DNA of 64,000 nt, from contig NZ_JACJHY010000011.1 of the NCBI RefSeq assembly GCF_014138625.1, positions 62,001 to 126,000 of the forward strand, given 5' to 3'. Both the position numbers and the translations under genes were made by a program. Source of the stretch: Aminobacter ciceronei. Lineage in GTDB: Bacteria; Pseudomonadota; Alphaproteobacteria; Rhizobiales; Rhizobiaceae. Below are positions 55,879-64,000 of this stretch, in pieces. The notes beneath the pieces were generated by a model. That model searched no databases. It was not told the origin of the DNA and saw only the letters and a program-made list of their open reading frames with translations. Position 1 is the stretch's first letter. Each line of letters opens with the position of its first letter.

Positions 55879-56910
55879 ATGCGCACAAGCAAGGTGATCC
55901 ATATCGTGTCGTGCCACGCCGAGGGCGAGGTCGGCGACGTCATCGTCGGCGGCGTCGCGTCGCCGCCTGGCGAGACGCTATGGGAACAGCGGCGCTTCAT
56001 CGCCGAGGACAAGACGCTGCGCAATTTCGTGCTCAACGAGCCGCGCGGCGGCGTGTTCCGCCACATCAATCTTCTGGTGCCGCCCAAGGATCCGCGTGCC
56101 GCGATGGGCTTCATCATCATGGAGCCGGAAGACACGCCGCCGATGTCTGGGTCCAACTCGATCTGCGTTTCGACTGTGCTGCTCGACAGCGGCATCGTGC
56201 CGATGCAGGAGCCGGAGACGCGATTTGTCCTTGAAGCGCCGGGCGGCCTTGTCGACGTCGTGGCCAGCTGCCGCAATGGCAAGGCCGAGCGGATCACGGT
56301 CACCAACGTGCCGTCCTTCGCCGACAGGCTGGACGCAAAGCTCGAGGTCGAGGGCCTGGGCACGCTGACCGTCGACACCGCTTACGGCGGCGACAGCTTC
56401 GTCATCGCCGATGCGAAGGCGCTGGGATTTTCCGTCACGCCCGACGAGGCGCGCGAGCTGGCCGAAACCGGCATAAGGATCACCCGCGCCGCCAATGAAC
56501 AGCTCGGCTTCTCGCATCCCGAGAACCACGAATGGGACCACATCTCGTTTTGCCAGTTGGCGCTTCCGGTCGAAGAAAGGGACGGCGTCCTGCATGGCCG
56601 CAACACCGTCGTCATCCAGCCCGCCAAGCTCGACCGCTCGCCGACCGGCACCGGCTGCTCGGCACGCATGGCCGTGCTGCACGCACGCGGACTGATGAAG
56701 GTCGGCCAGCGTTTCAGCGGCCATTCGATCATCGATTCGACCTTCGATTGCCGCATCGTCGGCGAGACGTCAGTCGCCGGCCGGCCGGCGATCGTTCCGG
56801 AAATCTCCGGACGCGCCTGGATCACCGGAACCCACCAGGTGATGCTCGATCCCGACGATCCCTGGCCGGCAGGCTACCGGCTCGCCGACACCTGGCCGCG
56901 AAAGCAGTAG
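55879..56910 (+). CDS. Proline racemase-family enzyme, probable trans-3-hydroxy-L-proline dehydratase
   Basis: 343 residues. In true proline or hydroxyproline epimerases both halves carry a catalytic Cys (MCGH and GTGC). Here the first reads PMSGSNSIC, with Ser90 in place of Cys and Ser92 in place of His, while Cys260 is kept in [13 protein letters not shown]. The Ser/Cys pair is the mark of trans-3-hydroxy-L-proline dehydratases, which form pyrroline-2-carboxylate. The ATG at 55879 follows a GGCGAAGG site; upstream extension is not homologous. Next to a dipeptide importer and an aminopeptidase P, it fits use of collagen-like or hydroxyproline peptides. Confidence 0.87.
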   Translation: MRTSKVIHIVSCHAEGEVGDVIVGGVASPPGETLWEQRRFIAEDKTLRNFVLNEPRGGVFRHINLLVPPKDPRAAMGFIIMEPEDTPPMSGSNSICVSTVLLDSGIVPMQEPETRFVLEAPGGLVDVVASCRNGKAERITVTNVPSFADRLDAKLEVEGLGTLTVDTAYGGDSFVIADAKALGFSVTPDEARELAETGIRITRAANEQLGFSHPENHEWDHISFCQLALPVEERDGVLHGRNTVVIQPAKLDRSPTGTGCSARMAVLHARGLMKVGQRFSGHSIIDSTFDCRIVGETSVAGRPAIVPEISGRAWITGTHQVMLDPDDPWPAGYRLADTWPRKQ

Positions 56911-56912
56911 GG

Positions 56913-57533
56913 TCAGGTCTCGGAGATGATGCGCGTGGTGCCGACCCAGAGCTCGCGCGCCGGACCCGGGCCGACGTTGCGGGCACGGTGCGGCAGCGAG
57001 GCAGGGAAGTGCAGCGTGTCGCCGGCCTTGAGCAGGTACTCCTTGCCATCGATCTCGTAGAGCATCTCGCCCTCGATCAGATAAAGAAAGTCCTCGCCCT
57101 GATGGGTCGTGATTTCCGAGGCATAGCCTTGTGGCATGTGGGTGATGCAGCCATTGAGCTGGGCACCGGGAAAGCCGCGTTCGAGCAGTTCATAGACCCG
57201 CTCCTTGGTCTCGACATTGTAGCTGCGGCGCGCACCGGCATGGGAGACCATCGAGTGGGCATGCTCCGGCGGTTGCGACAGGAAGGTGTCGACGCTGGTC
57301 TCGAGCGCGTTGGCGACATTGTAGAGCGAAATCAGCGACGGCGTCGAAATCCCGCGCTCGATCTGGCTGATGAAGCCTTCGGTCAGGCCCGCCTCGGCCG
57401 CGACCTGCTTCATGGTCTTGCCGATCAGCTTGCGGCGCGCCCGCAACATCTGTCCGATCGAAGCGGCGGCAGGCATGTCCGGATGCGGCGCGTCCCCGGT
57501 GCCTGCGGCCGCGTCATCGATATCGAGGGGCAT
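56913..57533 (-). CDS. XRE-family HTH regulator with C-terminal cupin domain
   Basis: About 206 residues: an XRE HTH (MLRARRKLIGKTMKQVAAEAG, FISQIERGISTPSL) and a cupin sensor (HQGEDFLYLIEGEMLYEIDG, DTLHFPASLPHRARN). The ATG at 57533 is chosen; longer readings run through the intergenic control region. It is divergent from the dipeptide importer operon and convergent with the racemase-family gene 2 bp away. It probably represses the importer until a small amino-acid-like ligand binds the cupin. Confidence 0.9.
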   Translation of the reverse strand: MPLDIDDAAAGTGDAPHPDMPAAASIGQMLRARRKLIGKTMKQVAAEAGLTEGFISQIERGISTPSLISLYNVANALETSVDTFLSQPPEHAHSMVSHAGARRSYNVETKERVYELLERGFPGAQLNGCITHMPQGYASEITTHQGEDFLYLIEGEMLYEIDGKEYLLKAGDTLHFPASLPHRARNVGPGPARELWVGTTRIISET

Positions 57534-57567
57534 CACTGTCTTTCCGCTTGACTTCACAATTTCGATG

Positions 57568-57588
57568 AACTTTAGTCCAGCTAAAGTT
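57568..57588. promoter_or_regulatory. Perfect palindrome, candidate operator near the XRE-cupin gene
   Basis: AACTTTAG and CTAAAGTT form a perfect 8-bp inverted repeat with a 5-base spacer, 35 bp upstream of the XRE-cupin start. XRE-cupin proteins bind such sites, so autoregulation is likely. Confidence 0.6.
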
Positions 57589-57686
57589 GGTTGCGCAAGC
57601 CAAATGGCCACCGCGCCGCCGCTTTGATGGGGAACCACACAATGCCTTCGCGGCAATCCGGACGCAAAGAATATTGTCCGGCAAGA

Positions 57687-57703
57687 TTGGATAAAATATC
57701 CAA
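57687..57703. promoter_or_regulatory. Perfect palindrome, candidate operator ahead of the dipeptide importer
   Basis: TTGGATA and TATCCAA form a perfect 7-bp inverted repeat around AAA, 57 bp before the binding-protein ATG. Position and symmetry suggest a repressor site overlapping the promoter. It differs in sequence from the palindrome at 57568, so the two may bind different proteins. Confidence 0.55.
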
Positions 57704-57759
57704 ACTGGTCGTCGAGGCGTAGCGCCGGCATTGCCGGCAGGCCAAGAGGAGGAGAAGAC

Positions 57760-59334
57760 ATGAAACGCTTTTTGCCGCTTTTGCTCGGCGCAGCTCTGGG
57801 ATTTGGCGCCGCGACGTCGGCTTTGGCGATCGAGCGCGGCGGCTCGATGACCTTTGCCCGTTATGACGACTCCACCGTCATCGACCCGGTTTGGGCCGAC
57901 CGCAATCCCGACCTGTGGATGATCACCAGCCTGTATGAGACGCTGCTGCGCAACGGCGCCGACGGCGCGATCGAGCCCGGCCTGGCCGAAAGCTACGCGG
58001 TCGCCGGCGACGGCAAATCGATCTCGCTCAAGCTGCGCGACGGCCTGAAATTCTCCGATGGCTCGGCCATCACGGGCGACGACGTTGTCTTTTCGCTCGA
58101 TCGCGCCCGCAATCCCGACGGGCCATGGGGCGGCCTGCTCGGCTCGGTCGAAAAGGTGACGGCAGAGGGCGGCAAGGTCACGCTGTCGTTGAAGCAACCC
58201 GATCCGACGATCCCCTCGATCCTCGCCACCTTCAACACCGGAATTGTCTCCAAGGCGGCGTTCGAAAAGGCATCAGGCAGCAACGACCAGGAAAAGGCCA
58301 AGGCCTATTTCGACAACAACCCGGTGACGTCAGGGCCTTTCACGATGAAGAGCCGGGTTGCCGGTTCGAGCATGAGCTTCGCCAGGAACCCGAACTACTG
58401 GCGCGCCGGCGAGGACGGCAAGTCGCTGCCCTATCTCGATGGCGTCGATTTCGTCGTCATTCCAGATGACGCCACCCGCATCCTCAAGCTTCAGGCCGGC
58501 GAGGTCGACGTCGCCGAATTCATTCCGTTCGCCCGTGTCGGCGAACTCAGCGGCGACGCCAGTCTGAAGATGGAGCTATTTCCCTCGACCCGCATCATCT
58601 ATGCGCCGATCAATACCCGCGACACCCGCAAGGACGGCTCGAAGAACCCGCTCGCCGACCTCAAGGTGCGCCAGGCGCTGAACTACGCTACCGACAAGAA
58701 CATGCTGATCAAGCTGGTGACCTTCGACACCGGCAAGCCAATGACCTCGCTGATGTCGGCAGCAACCCAGCTGCACTATGGACCGGAGCCGCTCTATCCC
58801 TACAACCCGGAAAAGGCCAAGCAGTTGCTGGCTGAAGCGGGCGCCGATGGCGGCCTCGACATCACCTTCACCACGCTCGCAGGCAGCGCCGACGACGCCA
58901 CGCTGTTCACCGCGCTGCAGCAGATGTGGGCGCCGCTCGGCGTCAATCTGAAGGTCGAGCAGGTCGACAACCCGACGCGCGGCGCCAAGAACCGCAATGG
59001 CGAGTTCGACATCCACACCTATGGCTGGGCCAACGACGTCAACGACCCTGCCCAGGTCACTGGATGGCTCGGCTATTACAAACAGCGCCAGGCCGTCGGC
59101 ACAGGTTGGAACAACCAGGAATTCAACACGCTGTTCGAGGCGTCGAACTCCGAAGTCGATCCAGCCAAGCGCAAGGACGAATACAAGCGCATGCAGGAAA
59201 TCTACGCCGCAGAAGCGCCGCTGCTCTTCCTCTATGAGACGCCCTTCGCAGTCGCCGTGTCGAAGTCGCTCGAGAATTACGTTCAGACCCCGCTCGGTGC
59301 CAACGACTTCTCGGAAGCCTGGCGCGCCAAGTAA
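57760..59334 (+). CDS. Peptide-type ABC transporter substrate-binding protein (DppA/OppA family)
   Basis: 524 residues, SBP_bac_5 type. The AGGAGGAG site is strong and the signal peptide is clear (MKRFLPLLLGAALGFGAATS, cleavage near ALAIE). The mature protein has SLYETLLRNGADGAIEPGLA, the loop LRDGLKFSDGSAITGDDVVFS, and VRQALNYATDKN, all family hallmarks. First gene of a five-gene importer operon. Ligands of this family are di- and oligopeptides, nickel or glycosides; the aminopeptidase P downstream favours peptides. Confidence 0.92.
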   Translation: MKRFLPLLLGAALGFGAATSALAIERGGSMTFARYDDSTVIDPVWADRNPDLWMITSLYETLLRNGADGAIEPGLAESYAVAGDGKSISLKLRDGLKFSDGSAITGDDVVFSLDRARNPDGPWGGLLGSVEKVTAEGGKVTLSLKQPDPTIPSILATFNTGIVSKAAFEKASGSNDQEKAKAYFDNNPVTSGPFTMKSRVAGSSMSFARNPNYWRAGEDGKSLPYLDGVDFVVIPDDATRILKLQAGEVDVAEFIPFARVGELSGDASLKMELFPSTRIIYAPINTRDTRKDGSKNPLADLKVRQALNYATDKNMLIKLVTFDTGKPMTSLMSAATQLHYGPEPLYPYNPEKAKQLLAEAGADGGLDITFTTLAGSADDATLFTALQQMWAPLGVNLKVEQVDNPTRGAKNRNGEFDIHTYGWANDVNDPAQVTGWLGYYKQRQAVGTGWNNQEFNTLFEASNSEVDPAKRKDEYKRMQEIYAAEAPLLFLYETPFAVAVSKSLENYVQTPLGANDFSEAWRAK

Positions 59335-59350
59335 CCCAAGCGTGACCGCT

Positions 59351-59387
59351 GCGCGCCGGACGGGCTATCCGTCCGGCGCGCCTCTTT
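59351..59387 (+). terminator. Long perfect hairpin between binding-protein and permease genes
   Basis: A 13-bp perfect GC stem (GCGCGCCGGACGG/CCGTCCGGCGCGC) with a five-base loop, then CTCTTT. This is strong enough to stop part of the transcripts, leaving excess binding-protein message; the permease genes follow 29 bp later. Confidence 0.8.
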
Positions 59388-59415
59388 GCAAGGCGAGTGT
59401 TTCGAGGCGAAGCCA

Positions 59416-60357
59416 ATGCCCTCTCTCTCATATCTCGTGGCGCGGCTGCTGCAGATCATCCCGACCTTCCTTTTGGTCATGGTCTTCATCTTTCTGCTCG
59501 TGCGCATGCTTCCCGGTGACCCAGCCATCGCCATGGCCGAGGCCAAGGCGACCGATGCGCAGGTCGTGCAGATCCGCCGCAATCTCGGCCTCGACCAGCC
59601 GCTACCAGTGCAGTTCATGGTCTTCGTCAAGAACACGCTGTCAGGTGATCTCGGCCGCTCGATCATGATGAAGGCGCCGGTGAGCGAGGTGATCCTCAGC
59701 CGATTGCCGACCACCATCTTCCTGTCGCTCTACGCCGTTGCACTTGCTGTGCTCCTGGCCGGGCCACTCGCCTTTCTTGCCGCCATGCGTGCCAACACCA
59801 CGACTGACGTCGTCATCCGCGGCGTCTTCCAGGTCGGGTTGTCGATGCCGGTGTTCTACATCGGGCTGGTGCTTTTGACCGTGCTTGCCGCGCAGTTGCG
59901 CTGGTTCCCCGTCGGCGGCTATGGCACGACCTTCCTCGGCAATTTGCACCATCTGATGCTGCCGGCGTTGAGCGTGGCACTCTACACCTCCGCCATCATC
60001 GTCAGAAACCTGCGCGCCTCGCTGATCGAGGTGCTCGACGCCGACTATGTCCAGTTCGCCCGCGCCAAGGGGCTTACGCCGCGCATCGTCATGACCCGCC
60101 ACGTGCTGCGCAATGCGCTGGTCTCGACGGTGACCCTGCTCGGCCTGTCGATCGGCAACCTGATGAGCGGCACGCTGGTGACCGAGACGGTGTTTGCCAT
60201 TCCCGGCGTCGGCCGCCTGATGCTGGAAGCGATCTTTGCCCGCGACTATCCGCTGATCCAGGGCTTGACCTTGACCTTCGCAGTGATGGTCTCGGTCGTC
60301 TTCCTGCTCACCGACGTCGTCCAGTCGCTGCTCGATCCGAGGCTTCGCAAGTCATGA
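59416..60357 (+). CDS. Peptide-type ABC transporter permease (DppB type)
   Basis: 313 residues. N-terminal LVARLLQIIPTFLLVMVFIF, the MLPGDPA motif and the permease loop YVQFARAKGLTPRIVMTRH are typical of DppB. The ATG at 59416 is used; an upstream start at 59386 would begin inside the hairpin tail. It overlaps the next permease by 4 bp. Confidence 0.93.
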   Translation: MPSLSYLVARLLQIIPTFLLVMVFIFLLVRMLPGDPAIAMAEAKATDAQVVQIRRNLGLDQPLPVQFMVFVKNTLSGDLGRSIMMKAPVSEVILSRLPTTIFLSLYAVALAVLLAGPLAFLAAMRANTTTDVVIRGVFQVGLSMPVFYIGLVLLTVLAAQLRWFPVGGYGTTFLGNLHHLMLPALSVALYTSAIIVRNLRASLIEVLDADYVQFARAKGLTPRIVMTRHVLRNALVSTVTLLGLSIGNLMSGTLVTETVFAIPGVGRLMLEAIFARDYPLIQGLTLTFAVMVSVVFLLTDVVQSLLDPRLRKS

Positions 60358-61223
60358 GTGCACTCGGTCACACTTCACAGCGCAGGCCAAACCGCTTGCT
60401 GGCCTTCCTCGGCCGTGCCTTCGCCCGGCCGTCCTTTGTCATCGGCTTCGCCATCATCGCCTGTTCGATCCTGCTGGCGCTCTGTCCGCAGGTCTTTGCA
60501 CCCTACGATCCGCTCGCCTTCGACATGACGGCGATCCAGCAACCACCGAGCCTCGCCCATCCATTCGGCACCGACAATTTCGGCCGCGACGTTCTTTCAC
60601 GCGTCATCTGGGCCTACCGTGTCGACATGCAGATGGCGCTGCTTGCCACCATCTTCGCGCTGACCATCGGCGTCACGGCGGGCGCCTTCGTCGGCTATTA
60701 CGGGGGCATCGCCGACACCATCTTCGGGCGCTGCGTCGATGCCATCATCACCTTCCCGTTCCTGGTGCTGGTCATCGCCATCGTCGCCGTGCTCGGGCCG
60801 GGCCTGGTCAACATGTACATTGCAATCACCATGGTGAACTGGGTCTATTACGCCCGGCTCACCCGCGCCGAGATCATGACGCAGAAGGCCAACGACTACG
60901 CCGCCGCCGGCCGTGTGCTCGGCTTTTCCGACCGCCGCATCATCTTCCGCCACCTTTTGCCCAACGCGATTTCGCCTGTAATCGTCTACTGGATGACCGA
61001 CATGGCGCTGGCCATCCTGCTCGGCTCGTCGCTCGGCTATCTCGGCCTCGGCGCGCAGCCGCCGGCGGCCGAATGGGGCGTGCTGATCTCGGAGGGGCGC
61101 AACTTCCTGCTGACGGCCTGGTGGATGAGCCTGATGCCGGGTGTCGCCATCGTGCTCACCGGCCTCGGCTTCAGCCTGCTCGGCGACGCGCTGGCCGACC
61201 TGCTGCGAGCGAAGGGGCGCTGA
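60354..61223 (+). CDS. Peptide-type ABC transporter permease (DppC type)
   Basis: 289 residues. The features PFGTDNFGRDVLSRVIWAYR and YAAAGRVLGFSDRRIIFRH are DppC hallmarks, with about six membrane helices. It pairs with the DppB-type permease and precedes the ATPase genes by one base. Confidence 0.93.
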   Translation: MSALGHTSQRRPNRLLAFLGRAFARPSFVIGFAIIACSILLALCPQVFAPYDPLAFDMTAIQQPPSLAHPFGTDNFGRDVLSRVIWAYRVDMQMALLATIFALTIGVTAGAFVGYYGGIADTIFGRCVDAIITFPFLVLVIAIVAVLGPGLVNMYIAITMVNWVYYARLTRAEIMTQKANDYAAAGRVLGFSDRRIIFRHLLPNAISPVIVYWMTDMALAILLGSSLGYLGLGAQPPAAEWGVLISEGRNFLLTAWWMSLMPGVAIVLTGLGFSLLGDALADLLRAKGR

Positions 61224-61224
61224 G

Positions 61225-62238
61225 ATGTCCGAACCCAGGCAACATACGGTGCTCGAACTGCGCTACCTCAGAACCGAATTTGGTTCGCGAGAACGGCCGC
61301 TGATCGCCGTCGACGACGTCTCCTTCAGCGTCAAGGCCGGCGAGATCCTCGGCCTCGTCGGCGAATCCGGCTCGGGCAAAAGCATCACCTTGCGCTCGAT
61401 CCTCGGCATCGTCCGTCCGCGTGGCCGCGTCGGCGGCGAAATCCTCTGGAAGGGCCGCGATCTCGCAGCGCTCGACGAAGCGGCGTTGCGCAAGGTGCGC
61501 GGCCGCGAGATCGCAATGATCTTCCAGGAGCCGATGTCTTCGCTCAATCCGCTGCTCACGGTGGGGCTGCAGATCTCCGAAAACCTCGCCACCCATACCG
61601 ACCTCGACGCCCGCGCCCGCAAGACCAAGGCCGTCGAACTGCTTGAGATGGTCGGCATCCCCGCTGCACGCAACCGGCTCGGCGACTATCCGCACGAGTT
61701 CTCTGGCGGCATGCGCCAGCGCGTCATGATCGCCATCGCGTTGGCGTCGAACCCGCAGCTGCTGCTCGCCGACGAGCCGACGACGGCGCTGGACGTTACG
61801 ATCCAGGACCAGATCCTGCGCCTGATTCAGTCTTTGAGCCGCGATCTCGGCATGGCGGTGATCCTCGTCACCCATGACATGGGCGTGGTGGCACAGACCT
61901 GCGACCGGGTGGCGGTGATGTATGGCGGCAGGCTGTGCGAACTGGGGACGACGACCCAGGTGATCGGCGACGCCCGCCATCCCTACGCGCTGGGGCTCTT
62001 GCGCTCGATCCCGCGCGACGTCGCCCCACGCACGCCGCTCTACTCGATCCCCGGCGCACCGCCGTCACTCAGCGCGCTGCCTCCGGGCTGCGCCTTCACC
62101 GCGCGGTGTCCGGTCGCCGGTTTGGAATGCGGCGATGTTCGTCCCCCGCTTGCCGCCGTCGGCCAGCATCACCAGGTGGCCTGTCATCGTCGCGCCGAGG
62201 CGCTCGCTCACTTCCGTCAACACGAGGCGGCGTCATGA
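61225..62238 (+). CDS. Peptide-type ABC transporter ATP-binding protein (DppD type)
   Basis: 337 residues. Walker A is GESGSGKS, the signature is [15 protein letters not shown], and Walker B is [12 protein letters not shown]. The C-terminal oligopeptide/dipeptide domain has Cys pairs ([17 protein letters not shown]) that may bind an Fe-S cluster, as in DppD. It overlaps the next ATPase by 4 bp. Confidence 0.93.
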   Translation: MSEPRQHTVLELRYLRTEFGSRERPLIAVDDVSFSVKAGEILGLVGESGSGKSITLRSILGIVRPRGRVGGEILWKGRDLAALDEAALRKVRGREIAMIFQEPMSSLNPLLTVGLQISENLATHTDLDARARKTKAVELLEMVGIPAARNRLGDYPHEFSGGMRQRVMIAIALASNPQLLLADEPTTALDVTIQDQILRLIQSLSRDLGMAVILVTHDMGVVAQTCDRVAVMYGGRLCELGTTTQVIGDARHPYALGLLRSIPRDVAPRTPLYSIPGAPPSLSALPPGCAFTARCPVAGLECGDVRPPLAAVGQHHQVACHRRAEALAHFRQHEAAS

Positions 62239-63248
62239 ACATGCTGACCATGGAGCCGGCCAAGCCGCTGCTGTCCATCCGCGACCTCACCATGCGCTTC
62301 GAAAAGCCACGCTCGCTATCCGATGCCATCGCCCGCCGCCCGCGCCAGGTCGTGTCGGCGCTCAACGGCGTCGATCTCGACGTCATGGCTGCCGAGACGC
62401 TTGGCATCGTCGGCGAGTCCGGCTGCGGCAAGTCGACCCTGGCGCGCTGTATCGCCGGACTGCACCAGCCGAGCGGCGGCGACATTCTGTTCGAGGGTGA
62501 GAGCGTCGTCGGACTCAAGGGACCGAAACGCCGCGCCTACAACAAGCGCGTCCAGATGATGTTCCAGGACCCCTATACCTCGCTCAACCCGCGCATGACG
62601 GTGCGCGATACGCTGCGCGAGGCGATCTCGGTGCACAGGATGCGCGAAGGCGCTGCCATCGAGCGGCGCATAGACGAGTTGCTCGATCTCGTGCGCCTGC
62701 CCGAGGGTGCCGCCGACAAGTACCCGCACGAATTCTCCGGCGGGCAGCGCCAGCGCATCGGCATCGCGCGTGCGCTGTCGCTCGAGCCGATCTGTCTCGT
62801 CGCCGACGAGCTTGTGTCAGCGCTCGACGTCTCGGTTCAGGCGCAGGTGGTCAACCTTCTGCTCGAGCTGCAGGACAATCTCGGACTGACGGTGCTGTTC
62901 GTTGCGCATGATCTCAGGCTGGTGCGCCACGTCTCGCACCGGGTCGCGGTGATCTATCTCGGCGCCATCGTCGAGGTCGGCCCGTCCGAGGCGCTGTTCT
63001 CGCGGCCGCGCCATCCGTATTCGCAGGCCCTGCTGGCTGCGGCACCGTCCCTCGATCCGGCCGACCGCAAGCGCGCGCCGGCGCTGTCAGGCGAGTTGCC
63101 GAGCCCGCTCGACATCCCTCCGGGCTGCCCGTTCCATGTGCGCTGCCCGCATGCCGCCGAGCGCTGCCGTATCGAAAAGCCGGCGCTGCGACCTGTCGGC
63201 GCCGGCATGGCCGCCTGCCACTTCGCCGAAACCATATCAGCGGTGTGA
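62235..63248 (+). CDS. Peptide-type ABC transporter ATP-binding protein (DppF type)
   Basis: 337 residues. Walker A is GESGCGKST, the signature is FSGGQRQRIGIARAL, and Walker B is LVADELVSALD. The C-terminal domain has the same cysteine pattern (PPGCPFHVRCPHAAERC). It completes the five-gene importer and is followed 32 bp later by the aminopeptidase gene. Confidence 0.93.
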   Translation: MNMLTMEPAKPLLSIRDLTMRFEKPRSLSDAIARRPRQVVSALNGVDLDVMAAETLGIVGESGCGKSTLARCIAGLHQPSGGDILFEGESVVGLKGPKRRAYNKRVQMMFQDPYTSLNPRMTVRDTLREAISVHRMREGAAIERRIDELLDLVRLPEGAADKYPHEFSGGQRQRIGIARALSLEPICLVADELVSALDVSVQAQVVNLLLELQDNLGLTVLFVAHDLRLVRHVSHRVAVIYLGAIVEVGPSEALFSRPRHPYSQALLAAAPSLDPADRKRAPALSGELPSPLDIPPGCPFHVRCPHAAERCRIEKPALRPVGAGMAACHFAETISAV

Positions 63249-63280
63249 CCGCGACCATCTGCAGATCAAGGACAGACGAC

Positions 63281-64000
63281 ATGACACCGACCGACAGGCT
63301 GGACATGACCGGCCGCGTTGAAGCGCTGCGCCACAAGCTCGCCGAAGAAGGGCTCGACGGCTACGTCGTGCCGCGCTTTGACGAGCACCAGAGCGAGTAT
63401 TGCGCGCCACATGACTGCCGGCTCGCCTACCTCACCGGCTTCACCGGCTCGGCGGGCGTCGCGATCGTCATGCGCGACAAGGCGACAATCTTTGTCGACG
63501 GCCGCTACCAGGTGCAGGTTCGCGACGAGGTCGATCTCGGCACCTTCACTGTCGAGCATTTCTACGATGCGCCGCTGAAGGATTGGCTGGCGAAGAACAT
63601 AGATGAAGGCCAGCGCATAGGCTTCAATGCGATGCTTTTGCCCTCGACCTGGGACCAGGATTGCGGTCGCGCCGTGGAATCAGCTGGCGGGAGCTGGGTC
63701 GCGACCCCGGGCGATCTCGTCGATGCGATCTGGCCGGACCAGCCGGAAAAGCCGCTGGGGTCGATCATGGCTTTCGGTCGCCAGTATTCCGGCGAGAGCG
63801 TTGCAGACAAGAAGCGTCGTATCGTGGAGTTGGTCGCGGCGCAGGGCGCCGACTTCCTCGTCGAGGCCCAACCCGACAACATCTCCTGGCTGCTCAACGT
63901 GCGTGGCCGCGACGTGGCGTTCAACCCGATGCCGCATTCCTTCCTGATCCTCGACAAGGACGGCCGCACCGAGTGGCTGGTCGACCACCGCAAGCTGCCC
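63281..64000 (+). CDS. Aminopeptidase P (Xaa-Pro aminopeptidase), 3' end missing
   Basis: The frame from the ATG at 63281 stays open to the end of the window (240 codons seen). It shows the creatinase-type N-terminal domain of aminopeptidase P: RVEALRHKLAEEGLDGYVV, YLTGFTGSAGVAIV, FVDGRYQVQVRDEVD, then a second such domain with DNISWLLNVRGRDV. The metal-binding catalytic domain lies beyond the window. The family removes the residue before proline, which fits a peptide importer and a hydroxyproline-type enzyme upstream. AGGACAG ribosome site. Confidence 0.9.
   Translation, partial: MTPTDRLDMTGRVEALRHKLAEEGLDGYVVPRFDEHQSEYCAPHDCRLAYLTGFTGSAGVAIVMRDKATIFVDGRYQVQVRDEVDLGTFTVEHFYDAPLKDWLAKNIDEGQRIGFNAMLLPSTWDQDCGRAVESAGGSWVATPGDLVDAIWPDQPEKPLGSIMAFGRQYSGESVADKKRRIVELVAAQGADFLVEAQPDNISWLLNVRGRDVAFNPMPHSFLILDKDGRTEWLVDHRKLP

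Overview
The window is a 64 kb, high-GC, gene-dense stretch that looks like a chromosome or large replicon of an alphaproteobacterium in the Hyphomicrobiales. A Phyllobacteriaceae member (Mesorhizobium/Aminobacter-like) fits best, judging by the many ABC importers, each paired with a GntR, ROK, Lrp, XRE-cupin or two-component regulator. The genus is an inference. No rRNA, tRNA or CRISPR array was seen. Almost everything is catabolic or transport related.

Region 1 (1-19.8 kb) is an aromatic/tryptophan-breakdown block. It opens with the end of a livMGF branched-chain-type importer. Next comes a leftward operon of a binding protein, ATPase, permease and kynureninase, facing a GntR regulator across two near-identical operator-like repeats. 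After a PLP lyase, a MarR regulator and a GlxA-type regulator/cysteine-hydrolase pair, an eight-gene rightward operon starts with the FAD monooxygenase/old-yellow-enzyme fusion typical of the aerobic 2-aminobenzoyl-CoA pathway. It continues with SDR, crotonase, acyl-CoA dehydrogenase, thioesterase, Rid protein, hydratase/3-hydroxyacyl-CoA dehydrogenase and thiolase. Together these would turn kynurenine into anthranilate and then, through 2-aminobenzoyl-CoA, into central metabolites. The anthranilate-CoA ligase is not in the window.

Region 2 (19.8-31.2 kb) is a sugar-type (CUT1) ABC operon carrying an argininosuccinate-lyase-family enzyme and a PfkB kinase. It is divergent from a ROK regulator, a large PIG-L deacetylase and an EamA exporter. 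This enzyme combination does not match a pathway I can name. Region 3 (31.2-34.2 kb) is a cysteine desulfurase-like enzyme plus persulfide-dioxygenase-like hydrolase, divergent from an Lrp regulator.

Region 4 (34.2-39.2 kb) is an Fe3+/phosphonate-type ABC importer with a histidine phosphatase, preceded by a consensus sigma-54 promoter. Its probable controllers, a PgtA/PgtB/PgtC-like sigma-54 activator, sensor kinase and periplasmic protein, lie 11 kb away at 50.3-54.9 kb. Between them sits Region 5 (39.4-50.2 kb): a ClC chloride/proton antiporter and a complete ectoine/hydroxyectoine synthesis (ectR, ectABCD, ask) and uptake (ehuBCDA) cluster. A decayed IS481-family transposase closes the right end. 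The arrangement suggests that an osmoadaptation island separated the regulators from their target.

Region 6 (55-64 kb) has a GntR regulator, a Ser/Cys-type proline-racemase-family enzyme (probable trans-3-hydroxy-L-proline dehydratase), an XRE-cupin regulator, a five-gene dipeptide-type importer and the start of an aminopeptidase P gene. This is consistent with use of proline- or hydroxyproline-containing peptides.
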